Assembly: GCA_002423075.1 (NCBI GenBank)
Contig: DIUS01000133.1
Location: forward strand, 1-7,050
Reading direction: 5' to 3'
DNA length: 7,050 nucleotides
Source of the DNA: Microbacteriaceae bacterium UBA6152
GTDB taxonomy: Bacteria > Actinomycetota > Actinomycetes > Actinomycetales > Microbacteriaceae
How positions within the stretch are numbered: position 1 is the first letter of the stretch; each line of letters starts with the position of its first letter. Below, piece after piece: positions 1 through 5,073 of this stretch. The notes beneath the pieces were generated by a model. That model did not search any database and was not told where the DNA came from. It worked only from the letters and a program-made list of their open reading frames with translations. The position numbers and the translations under genes are program-made.

Positions 1-655
1 CGAGGGCCGAGCCGCGGTCGCTCTGGATGACGAGCGAGGTGTTGATGGGTAGCGACGCCACATCGGGCGTCGCGAGCACCTCGCGGTCGTAGAGCTGGGC
101 CATCTGGTCGCTCGAGAGTGATACTTCGGCCATGCCCGTCCAGCCGCTATCAACGGCGAGCTCGGCGCGGTACTCCTCGGCCGCGAGGCCGACCGACGAG
201 GCCTTGACCCGCAGAGGCAGATCTTTCGAGACCACAGTCACGTCGAGTCCATCGTTGGCGAGGTTCATCGCCACGGCGAGAATACGCGAGTCGTTGTCCC
301 CCAGCTGCAGACCGCTCGGCAGAACCGACTGGCTCGAATGGTTCAGCTCGACCCGCAACGAACCGCCCGTCTCGCCGACGGCGATCGGAAAGTCGAGGCG
401 CTCGTGCTGCACGCGCAGTTCATCCAGGTTGCGCAGGGCCTGGCGCGCGAAGAAGCCGATCTCCGGATCGTTGCGCTTCGCTTCGAGCTCGGTGATCACG
501 ACGACCGGCAATACCACGGCGTGCTCCGCGAACCGGAAGAGCGCTTTCGGGTCGCTCAGCAGCACCGACGTATCGAGAACATAGGTGCGCTGCCCCACCT
601 CCTTGCGGCCGGTCGACGTCGACGGGTTCTGAAGGGAGGTTTTCGCAGCAGCCAC
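1..655 (-). CDS. PhoH family protein, PIN-PhoH (PhoH2-type) ATPase/RNase, 5' part only
   Basis: The first 218 codons are visible; the gene runs off the left edge. Residues 24-150 form a PIN domain: the strand YVLDTSVLL carries D28, ITELEAKR carries E56, LGDNDSRILA carries D120 and D122, and VSKDLPLR carries D145. These are the acidic positions expected for a metal-dependent PIN RNase. Residues 155-218 are the linker that in this family leads to the PhoH P-loop ATPase; the Walker motifs would lie beyond position 1. PIN-PhoH proteins (mycobacterial PhoH2) are described as RNA-unwinding, RNA-cleaving enzymes of the cytosol. The GTG start at 655 is the first start codon (ATG, GTG or TTG) after an in-frame TAG at 778-776, and GGAG lies 5 bases upstream of it. 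In mycobacteria phoH2 follows a small antitoxin gene, phoAT; I see no such ORF here. The family call is firm. The RNase activity is inferred from the family. Confidence 0.93.
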   Translation of the reverse strand, partial: MAAAKTSLQNPSTSTGRKEVGQRTYVLDTSVLLSDPKALFRFAEHAVVLPVVVITELEAKRNDPEIGFFARQALRNLDELRVQHERLDFPIAVGETGGSLRVELNHSSQSVLPSGLQLGDNDSRILAVAMNLANDGLDVTVVSKDLPLRVKASSVGLAAEEYRAELAVDSGWTGMAEVSLSSDQMAQLYDREVLATPDVASLPINTSLVIQSDRGSAL

Positions 656-746
656 CGGTGCTCCATCCCCGGGGACGCGGGCGGCCCCGGACCTGTTGTG
701 TGCGGCACGGCCGGTAGTCGCGAGGACGCTCGTTCCGGCCGTCCCG

Positions 747-765
747 ATCAGGCGCGATGCCTGAT
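747..765. other. Stem-loop / inverted repeat upstream of phoH
   Basis: ATCAGGC (747-753) and GCCTGAT (759-765) are perfect complements around a 5-base spacer. The element lies in the 185-base gap between the aminotransferase stop and the phoH start. It has no T-run on either side, so it is not a classical terminator. It could be an operator or a leader hairpin for phoH, or a second read-through stop for the upstream operon. The sequence alone does not decide. Confidence 0.4.
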
Positions 766-808
766 GTGTCAGACGCTAGGCCTGCGCGCGCACCACGGCG
801 CCGCGACA

Positions 809-839
809 CGCCCACGGCCACCGAGCCGTAACGTGGGCG
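809..839 (-). terminator. Candidate terminator hairpin after the aminotransferase gene
   Basis: CGCCCACG (809-816) pairs with CGTGGGCG (832-839), giving an 8-bp GC-rich stem with a 15-base loop. It begins 2 bases beyond the minus-strand stop codon at 841, which is the usual place for a terminator. No U-tract follows, so it would be of the tail-less type reported for actinobacteria. A competing 4-bp inner stem (815-818 with 825-828) is possible. Function is inferred from position and stem only. Confidence 0.4.
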
Positions 840-840
840 A

Positions 841-1962
841 TCAGCCCCGGGCGAGCGGCTGAAACTCAGCGAAGGCCGCGCGCAGCATGTCGACGGTCTC
901 GTCGGTCGTCGACACATGGGCCGAGAGCCGCACGCGCCCGTCACGCACGGTCGCCGACACCCCGTGGTTGTGCAGGGCGGCCGCGAGGGCACTGACTGCC
1001 TCGGGGTGCGGAGCGAGTGTCACGATGCCCGCCCGCTCGGCATCGCCGCGCGGTGTGACGACGTCGATGGCGGAGTCGTCGGCGATCTGCAGCAGCTGCG
1101 CGGTGCGCTCGATGACGACCGAACGGATGGCGGGCACGCCCGCACGCAGCACGGCCTCGACCGCACCGGCCAGTCGCGACTGCGCACCAGCATCGGCGTC
1201 GCCGACCCTGAAGGCGCTCGCATCGGCAGCGGGCGGAAGCACCTCGTGCACGGCGCCCTCGCGCGCGTGCGCGGTCCACCCCGACCAGACGGGCGTGAGC
1301 TGCTCAAGCGCTCGATCGCTCAGAGCGAGAAACCCGGTGCCCTGGCCAGCGCGCAGCCACTTCTGACCACCCGAGGCGATGACGTCGGCGAGCTCCCAGG
1401 GAGCATCCACGATGCCCGCTCCCTGAATGGCGTCGACGATCAGCAGGCGGTCACCGATGACCTGCCTGATGCCCTCGAGATCGACGAGGTGGCCCGTGCG
1501 ATAGTCGACGAGGCTGACCACGACGGCCACGACCGACGAGGCCAGCTGGTCGCGCACGACGCCCGGCGTGACCCGTTCATGCTCGGGGGTGATGGTGTGC
1601 GGCACGAGCACCCCGAGAGCCTCTGCGGCGCGGGCCATGGCGTAGCCGACGGCCGGGAACTCGCCCGACGACGCCGCGACTCCCCCGGTGAGCCCGAACA
1701 TGACGTGCATGAGCGCCTGACTGGTGCTGGGCTGGAAGACGATCTGATCGGGGCGCCTGCGCACGAGGGCGGCGACCGCCTCGCGCACCCGCGCATCCTG
1801 GGCCTCGATCGCCGAGAATGAGCCGAAACGCGCACGCGACATCAGATCGACCATGGCCCGCGATTCAGCGGCAACTGGTTCGCCGATCGGCGCGAGCCGG
1901 GCGAAGTCGAGGTAGCCGGGGTCGTCAGAGAAGCCGGTTGCGTAGTCGTCGATCTCGCCCAT
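841..1962 (-). CDS. Class V-fold PLP-dependent aminotransferase-like enzyme
   Basis: This is a cytosolic, fold-type I PLP enzyme of 373 residues, a normal length for the class V (NifS/CsdA/EgtE-like) group. The substrate-side motif FQPSTSQAL is at 77-84. VDAIQGAG at 176-183 supplies D177, which should bind the pyridine nitrogen. GGQKW at 198-202 supplies K201, the expected Schiff-base lysine, followed by the glycine-rich GQGTGF. The start chosen is ATG 1962. AGGGG lies 5 bases upstream and overlaps the stop of the isoprenyl transferase gene, leaving only 7 bases between the genes, so translation is probably coupled. A longer reading from 2058 lies inside the upstream gene and lacks family-like sequence before residue 33. 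The family covers cysteine desulfurases, selenocysteine lyases, C-S lyases and aminotransferases. I see no conserved catalytic cysteine loop that would make it a desulfurase, so the reaction is undetermined. Confidence 0.9.
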   Translation of the reverse strand: MGEIDDYATGFSDDPGYLDFARLAPIGEPVAAESRAMVDLMSRARFGSFSAIEAQDARVREAVAALVRRRPDQIVFQPSTSQALMHVMFGLTGGVAASSGEFPAVGYAMARAAEALGVLVPHTITPEHERVTPGVVRDQLASSVVAVVVSLVDYRTGHLVDLEGIRQVIGDRLLIVDAIQGAGIVDAPWELADVIASGGQKWLRAGQGTGFLALSDRALEQLTPVWSGWTAHAREGAVHEVLPPAADASAFRVGDADAGAQSRLAGAVEAVLRAGVPAIRSVVIERTAQLLQIADDSAIDVVTPRGDAERAGIVTLAPHPEAVSALAAALHNHGVSATVRDGRVRLSAHVSTTDETVDMLRAAFAEFQPLARG

Positions 1963-1969
1963 CGCGCCC

Positions 1970-2752
1970 CTACTGGCCGAAACGGCGCTGACGCCGAGAG
2001 AAGTCGCGCAGGGCGCGCAAGAAGTCGACCTCGCGCAGATCGGGGCCGAGAGCCTCAACGAAGTAGAACTCGCTGTGAGCGCTCTGCCACAGCATGAAGT
2101 CGCTCAGCCGCTGCTCACCCGACGTGCGAATGACGAGGTCAGGGTCGGGCTGCCCGCCCGTGTAGAGGTGCTCGGCGATTTTCTCCGGGGTGACGAGCTC
2201 GGCGAGCTCGTCGAGGGTGCCGCCGCTCTCGGCATGGTGGTGCACGATCGCGCGCACGGCGTCGGCGATCTCGCGCCGGCCCCCGTACCCCACCGCGAGG
2301 TTGATGTGCAATCCCGTCTTACCGACACCGCGCTGCTCGGCGGCGTCGAGCTCGTCGAGCAGGCTCTGCGGCAGTCCGTCGCGGCTGCCCACGTGCTGCA
2401 CCCGCCACTGGTCGATTGACGAGAGGTCAGAGGCGAGCACGCCAATGATGCGCATGAGGCCCGTGAGCTCGGTCGCGTCACGACCGGCGAGGTTGTCGGT
2501 CGAGAGCAGGTACAGAGTCACGACGCCGATATCGGCCTGGTCGCACCAGGAGAGGAACTCGCGCATCTTGTCGGCCCCAGCCCGGTAGCCGTGATCGGTC
2601 GTGCCGCCGAATTGCCGCGCCCAACGTCGGTTGCCGTCGATGATCATCGCGACGTGCCGAGGGTGCGTGGCGTCGGCCAGCTGCCGGCGCAGCCGGCGCA
2701 TGTAGAGCTGGTAGAGCAGGCCACGACCCAGCGGAGTTCTCGACGATCGCAC
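1970..2752 (-). CDS. uppS: Isoprenyl transferase (short-chain cis-prenyltransferase, UppS family)
   Basis: The enzyme condenses isopentenyl diphosphate onto an allylic diphosphate in cis configuration. The 260 residues carry the full signature: IDGNRRWA at 38-45 with catalytic D39, STDN at 84-87, VGYGGRREI at 154-162, RTSGEQRLSDF at 209-219 and SEFYF at 227-231. R209, R215 and E228 keep the spacing of E. coli UppS R194, R200 and E213. From memory it resembles M. tuberculosis Rv1086, the Z,E-farnesyl diphosphate synthase (STDN-type motif, LWQSA, the LRALRDFSRRQR tail), more than the long-chain Rv2361c type. The product may therefore be short-chain, and the symbol is only the family label. The start is GTG 2752: there is no Shine-Dalgarno, but TACCCT ends 6 bases upstream, suggesting a leaderless mRNA. 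It is the first gene of an operon with the aminotransferase, and is divergent from trhA. Confidence 0.95.
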   Translation of the reverse strand: MRSSRTPLGRGLLYQLYMRRLRRQLADATHPRHVAMIIDGNRRWARQFGGTTDHGYRAGADKMREFLSWCDQADIGVVTLYLLSTDNLAGRDATELTGLMRIIGVLASDLSSIDQWRVQHVGSRDGLPQSLLDELDAAEQRGVGKTGLHINLAVGYGGRREIADAVRAIVHHHAESGGTLDELAELVTPEKIAEHLYTGGQPDPDLVIRTSGEQRLSDFMLWQSAHSEFYFVEALGPDLREVDFLRALRDFSRRQRRFGQ

Positions 2753-2758
2753 AGGCCC

Positions 2759-2787
2759 AGGGTAGTCGGCCCTGGCACAGTTGTGCC
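2759..2787 (-). promoter_or_regulatory. Predicted promoter of the isoprenyl transferase operon (leaderless)
   Basis: On the minus strand a TACCCT -10 element occupies 2764-2759, with 6 bases between it and the GTG at 2752. The start codon would therefore coincide with the transcription start. At a 17-base spacer the -35 position reads GGCACA (2787-2782), which matches the last three bases of TTGACA. That hexamer is also one arm of a dyad (2774-2787). The call is a pattern match only. Confidence 0.45.
2774..2787. promoter_or_regulatory. Dyad GGCACA-GT-TGTGCC, candidate operator
   Basis: Two perfectly complementary 6-base arms are separated by 2 bases in the 85-base divergent region between the isoprenyl transferase start (2752) and the trhA start (2838). 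The right arm covers the predicted -35 of the isoprenyl transferase promoter, so a bound protein could block it. Both arms are short, so chance occurrence in GC-rich DNA is possible. Confidence 0.3.
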
Positions 2788-2825
2788 CTGCCTCCGACCG
2801 GGAGGTGCGGCCAGTGTGGCTCCCG

Positions 2826-2831
2826 TATCAT
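2826..2831 (+). promoter_or_regulatory. Predicted -10 element of trhA (leaderless)
   Basis: TATCAT, a near-consensus actinobacterial -10, is followed by 6 bases and then the ATG at 2838. Transcription would start at or next to the start codon. No Shine-Dalgarno sequence precedes that ATG, which agrees with a leaderless mRNA. No convincing -35 is found at a spacer of 17-19. Confidence 0.5.
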
Positions 2832-2837
2832 CGGCGC

Positions 2838-3587
2838 ATGACTTCTGCCCTTCGCCGCGAGAACGACCCCTTCGCCGCCGACGACGACGGCACGGATATT
2901 CCGAACATTCCACTGCTCGACGAGTCGATCGAGTACCATGACCTCGATCAGAAGCCCACGTGGCGCGGCTGGATCCACGCTGGCACCTTCCCGCTCGCGA
3001 TTGTGCTCGGGCTCGTGCTCGTCGCGTTCGGCGACAGCGCCGCCGCGCGCTGGTCAAGCGCGGTTTTCGTCTTCTCATCGCTGCTGCTGTTCGGCATCTC
3101 GGCGACCTACCACCGCTTCAATTGGCCCGACCGCACGCGCGTGCTGCTCAAGCGCCTCGACCACGCCAACATCTTCTTGCTCATAGCGGGCACCTACACG
3201 CCGCTGTCGATCATGGCGCTGCCGCCCGAGAAGGGCTACCTGCTGCTCGTGCTGGTGTGGGCGGGTGCGCTCATCGGCATCGGGTTCCGTGTGTTCTGGA
3301 TCTCGGCGCCGCGCTGGGCCTACGTGCCGCTCTACGTCATGCTCGGTTGGGCCGCGGTGCTCTACATCGTCGACCTCTTCAACGCCAACCCCGCCATGAT
3401 GGTGCTGGTCATCGTCGGCGGGCTCGCCTACACGGCGGGCGCGGTCGTCTACGCGATGAAGAAGCCCAACCCCCGGCCGGGCGTCTTCGGCTTCCACGAG
3501 ATCTTCCACACGCTCACGGTCATCGCGTTCCTATGCCACTGGACGGCCATCTTGCTCGTCGCGATCGATCCGCCGTTCGGCGGCTAG
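2838..3587 (+). CDS. trhA: Hemolysin III family membrane protein (TrhA/PAQR homologue)
   Basis: This integral membrane protein of 249 residues has about seven hydrophobic segments (near 50-66, 74-92, 111-129, 133-153, 161-180, 187-207 and 223-243). It carries the PAQR metal-site pattern: SATYH with S88 and H92, LDHANIF with D108 and H109, and HEIFH with H220 and H224, plus H234 in LCHW. H47 in RGWIHAG is also typical. Bacterial members are linked to membrane-fluidity homeostasis; the old haemolysin label is historical. The first ~45 residues are hydrophilic and acid-rich, longer than in many homologues and probably cytosolic. ATG 2838 was chosen over an in-frame ATG at 2781 because homology-like sequence and the -10 TATCAT point to 2838. 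The last 57 bases overlap the convergent small membrane-protein gene. A short hairpin (ccgcc 3570-3574 with ggcgg 3579-3583) lies just before the stop. Confidence 0.93.
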   Translation: MTSALRRENDPFAADDDGTDIPNIPLLDESIEYHDLDQKPTWRGWIHAGTFPLAIVLGLVLVAFGDSAAARWSSAVFVFSSLLLFGISATYHRFNWPDRTRVLLKRLDHANIFLLIAGTYTPLSIMALPPEKGYLLLVLVWAGALIGIGFRVFWISAPRWAYVPLYVMLGWAAVLYIVDLFNANPAMMVLVIVGGLAYTAGAVVYAMKKPNPRPGVFGFHEIFHTLTVIAFLCHWTAILLVAIDPPFGG

Positions 3588-3899
3588 CGCTGCCGGGTCA
3601 GGATCGGCGGGGCCACCTTCGGCCACCATCTGCTTCTCGTCGATGAGCTGCTGGGCCATCAGCTGCTCGGCCTCTATGCGCTCGCGAACCTCGCCGCGGT
3701 AGCGCACCCGGCGTATGCGCCGAGACATGTCGACCATGAGGAAGATCGCGGCGATCGCGACGAGGGCGATCGCTACGAAACCGGCGACGCCGGGCGTCAC
3801 CGTGTCGGGGTCGAAGCCGGGCGGCGTTCCGGGCTCGTCGATCGGGTTGGGGCCGATGCCCATCGGTGCAAGCAATGAAGCCAGGCCGAAAACGATCAC
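3531..3899 (-). CDS. Small membrane protein, possible Rv1083-like protein
   Basis: The product is a 122-residue protein with a short hydrophobic N-terminus (residues 1-13), a Pro/Gly/Asp-rich spacer, one clear transmembrane helix at about 38-57, then the basic stretch SRRIRRVRYRGEVRERI and a charged, Ala/Asp-rich tail of about 45 residues. By the positive-inside rule the tail should be cytosolic. The function is unknown. Position, strand and build (one helix followed by Arg/Lys, then an acidic tail) resemble M. tuberculosis Rv1083, which sits between mca and hemolysin III. GTG 3899 is preferred: AGGAG at 3911-3907 lies 7 bases upstream. A GTG at 3914 would extend it by five residues but has no ribosome site, and ATG 3863 would drop the first hydrophobic segment. 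The 3' end overlaps trhA on the other strand. It is real on coding grounds but weak on function. Confidence 0.78.
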   Translation of the reverse strand: MIVFGLASLLAPMGIGPNPIDEPGTPPGFDPDTVTPGVAGFVAIALVAIAAIFLMVDMSRRIRRVRYRGEVRERIEAEQLMAQQLIDEKQMVAEGGPADPDPAALAAERRIDRDEQDGRPVA

Positions 3900-3906
3900 G
3901 CAGGTG

Positions 3907-3911
3907 CTCCT
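3907..3911 (-). promoter_or_regulatory. Ribosome binding site that fixes the small membrane-protein start
   Basis: AGGAG on the minus strand, 7 bases before GTG 3899. It follows directly after an alternative GTG at 3914, which itself has no Shine-Dalgarno, so the downstream GTG is the better start. Confidence 0.6.
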
Positions 3912-3970
3912 CACGAGGGTGGCGTTCAGCCGCGGTCAGCCAACCCCGACCTGCGCGCTCTACGCTGTGA

Positions 3971-3988
3971 TGACAGGGTACCGAGTCA
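3971..3988. promoter_or_regulatory. Imperfect 18-bp dyad TGAC-N2-GGTACC-N2-GTCA, candidate operator
   Basis: TGAC (3971-3974), GGTACC (3977-3982) and GTCA (3985-3988) form a dyad in which 14 of 18 positions are symmetric. It lies in the 109-base divergent gap between the small membrane-protein start (3899) and the DUF4307 start (4009), just upstream of the DUF4307 ribosome site (AGGAG 3994-3998). The place and symmetry suit a dimeric regulator. No known regulator motif is recognised. Confidence 0.3.
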
Positions 3989-4008
3989 GGCTGAGGAGCG
4001 ATGACCGC

Positions 4009-4458
4009 GTGACGAGTACGACGCAGAACGAGGCTCAGCTGACCGAGCACATGCACACCGCGCAGCGGCAGGGCCTCGACGAACGATACGGACGCACTCC
4101 CGGCGCCGAGCGTCGCACGCGCACCCTCATGATCATCGCGGGCGTGATCTTCTCGACCGTGTTCACGGCCTGGGTCGTGTGGGGAGGCCTGTCAGGCACC
4201 AACGCCACGATCGAAACCCGAGAGCTCGGCTACTCAGCGGTCACCGACACCTCGATCGATGTGCGGTGGGAGGTCTCGGCCGCTCCTGGCGAGAACGTGA
4301 CCTGCGCGATCCAGGCGCTCAACGAGACCTTCGGCATCGTCGGCTGGCGCATCGTCGACCTCGGCGCCTCTGACGAGCGCACGCGCGTCTTTATCGAGAC
4401 CATCCGCACAGCGGAACCCCCTGTCACCGCTTTGCCGTATCGGTGCTGGCTCGCGTAA
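4009..4458 (+). CDS. DUF4307 domain-containing membrane protein
   Basis: A 149-residue protein of unknown function, typical of actinobacteria. The conserved LDERYGR motif is at 23-29, a basic stretch at 35-38, one transmembrane helix at about 39-60, and an extracytoplasmic beta-rich domain of ~85 residues. That domain holds two cysteines, C99 (NVTCAIQAL) and C146 (YRCW), which may form a disulfide. The FGIVGWRIVD segment is characteristic of the family. The homologue in M. tuberculosis (Rv1081c) is next to greA, as here. GTG 4009 is chosen because AGGAG at 3994-3998 lies 10 bases upstream; this is slightly long, but ATG 4051 has no ribosome site at all. With the GTG start, about 22 residues precede LDERYGR. 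The gene ends 66 bases before greA, with a strong hairpin between them, so co-transcription may be limited. Confidence 0.85.
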   Translation: MTSTTQNEAQLTEHMHTAQRQGLDERYGRTPGAERRTRTLMIIAGVIFSTVFTAWVVWGGLSGTNATIETRELGYSAVTDTSIDVRWEVSAAPGENVTCAIQALNETFGIVGWRIVDLGASDERTRVFIETIRTAEPPVTALPYRCWLA

Positions 4459-4461
4459 ACT
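4432..4461 (+). promoter_or_regulatory. Candidate greA promoter overlapping the DUF4307 stop codon
   Basis: TAAACT (4456-4461) is a good -10 match and contains the DUF4307 stop codon. At an 18-base spacer the -35 position reads TTGCCG (4432-4437), matching four of six bases of TTGACA. Transcription would start near 4468, giving greA a leader of about 57 bases that includes the whole 4477-4504 hairpin. The call is by pattern only. Confidence 0.4.
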
Positions 4462-4476
4462 CGCCGGAATCGAAAG

Positions 4477-4504
4477 ACGGAACCGGCCCGCGGGCCGGTT
4501 CCGT
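4477..4504 (+). terminator. 28-base perfect palindrome: terminator/attenuator hairpin in front of greA
   Basis: Every position from 4477 to 4504 is self-complementary about the 4490/4491 axis. In RNA this would fold into a 12-bp stem, GC-rich at the top, closed by a CGCG tetraloop. A short T-rich stretch (TTGTGT, ending at 4509) follows on the plus strand, which suits an intrinsic terminator for DUF4307. The same hairpin ends 6 bases before the greA ribosome site AGGAGG (4511-4516), so it may also attenuate greA. Being symmetric, it would fold on either strand. Confidence 0.75.
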
Positions 4505-4524
4505 TGTGTCAGGAGGCAATTCCC

Positions 4525-5022
4525 ATGAGCGACAGCACCGGTACCACCACGCAGTGGCTGACCCAAGAGGCGCACGACCGTCTCTCGGCCGAGCTCGCCC
4601 ACCTCTCGACCGAGGGCCGCAATGAGATAGCGAAGCGCATCGAGGCGGCGCGTGACGAGGGTGACCTCAAGGAGAACGGCGGATACCACGCCGCGAAAGA
4701 CGAGCAGGGCAAGATCGAAGCCCGCATTCGCACCCTTACCGAGTTGCTGCGCCACGCAGTGGTCGGCGAGGCTCCGGCCGCGCATGGCGTGGTCGAGCCC
4801 GGCACGGTCGTGACCGCGACGATTCTCGGCGACGATGAGCGCTTCTTGCTCGGCAGCCGCGAGATTGTCGGCGACGACAGCGACATCGACGTCTACAGCG
4901 AGCAGAGCCCGCTCGGCCAGGCGATCATCGGCCACAAGATCGGCGACACCGTGTCGTATACGGCGCCTAGCGGCAAGGAGATCGCCGTCACCATCGTCAA
5001 CGTCGCGACCTACACGGGCTAG
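4525..5022 (+). CDS. greA: Transcription elongation factor GreA
   Basis: GreA enters the RNA polymerase secondary channel and stimulates cleavage of backtracked RNA. The 165-residue protein is of usual length. Residues ~10-82 form the antiparallel coiled coil, with the tip motif ARDEGDLKENGGYHAAKDEQ, where D47 and E50 correspond to the catalytic-tip acidic pair D41/E44 of E. coli GreA. Residues ~85-165 are the FKBP-like domain that binds polymerase, with the expected SPLGQAIIGHKIGDTV near 128-143. ATG 4525 follows AGGAGG (4511-4516) with an 8-base gap; an in-frame ATG at 4504 lies inside the palindrome and has no ribosome site. It is convergent with ilvA, and 51 bases separate the two stops. 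Regulation may involve the leader hairpin. Confidence 0.97.
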   Translation: MSDSTGTTTQWLTQEAHDRLSAELAHLSTEGRNEIAKRIEAARDEGDLKENGGYHAAKDEQGKIEARIRTLTELLRHAVVGEAPAAHGVVEPGTVVTATILGDDERFLLGSREIVGDDSDIDVYSEQSPLGQAIIGHKIGDTVSYTAPSGKEIAVTIVNVATYTG

Positions 5023-5029
5023 AAGTCGA

Positions 5030-5049
5030 CGCGGGGGTCGTACCCCGCG
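5030..5049 (+). terminator. Hairpin directly after the greA stop
   Basis: CGCGGGG (5030-5036) pairs with CCCCGCG (5043-5049) around a 6-base loop, starting 8 bases after the greA stop. It lies in the left repeat copy. It has no U-tract. It overlaps the next hairpin at 5046-5065, so only one of the two can form fully at a time. It would suit either strand of the convergent greA/ilvA pair. Confidence 0.45.
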
Positions 5050-5065
5050 ACGCGTGAGCGTCGCG
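5046..5065. terminator. Second hairpin between greA and ilvA, GTGA tetraloop
   Basis: CGCGACGC (5046-5053) pairs with GCGTCGCG (5058-5065), an 8-bp stem closed by GTGA, a stable GNRA-type loop when read on the plus strand. It sits midway between the convergent stops at 5022 and 5074 and could stop transcription from either side. There is no U-tract, so this is judged from structure and place. Confidence 0.5.
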
Positions 5066-5073
5066 CCGTGTCG

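Noticed and set aside
916..1821. Long plus-strand open frame opposite the aminotransferase gene
   Set aside because: It is a His/Arg/Asp/Gly-rich shadow typical of antisense frames in GC-rich DNA; the opposite strand has clear catalytic motifs.
1963..2058. A 32-residue N-terminal extension of the aminotransferase
   Set aside because: It lies inside the isoprenyl transferase coding region, and the ribosome site is just before ATG 1962.
3961..3966. TACGCT as a -10 for DUF4307
   Set aside because: No -35-like hexamer exists at spacers of 16-19, so support was insufficient.
4001..4012. Three-codon mini-ORF (ATG ACC GCG TGA) before DUF4307
   Set aside because: The ribosome site AGGAG is only 2 bases from this ATG, too close; it is more likely chance than a regulatory leader peptide.
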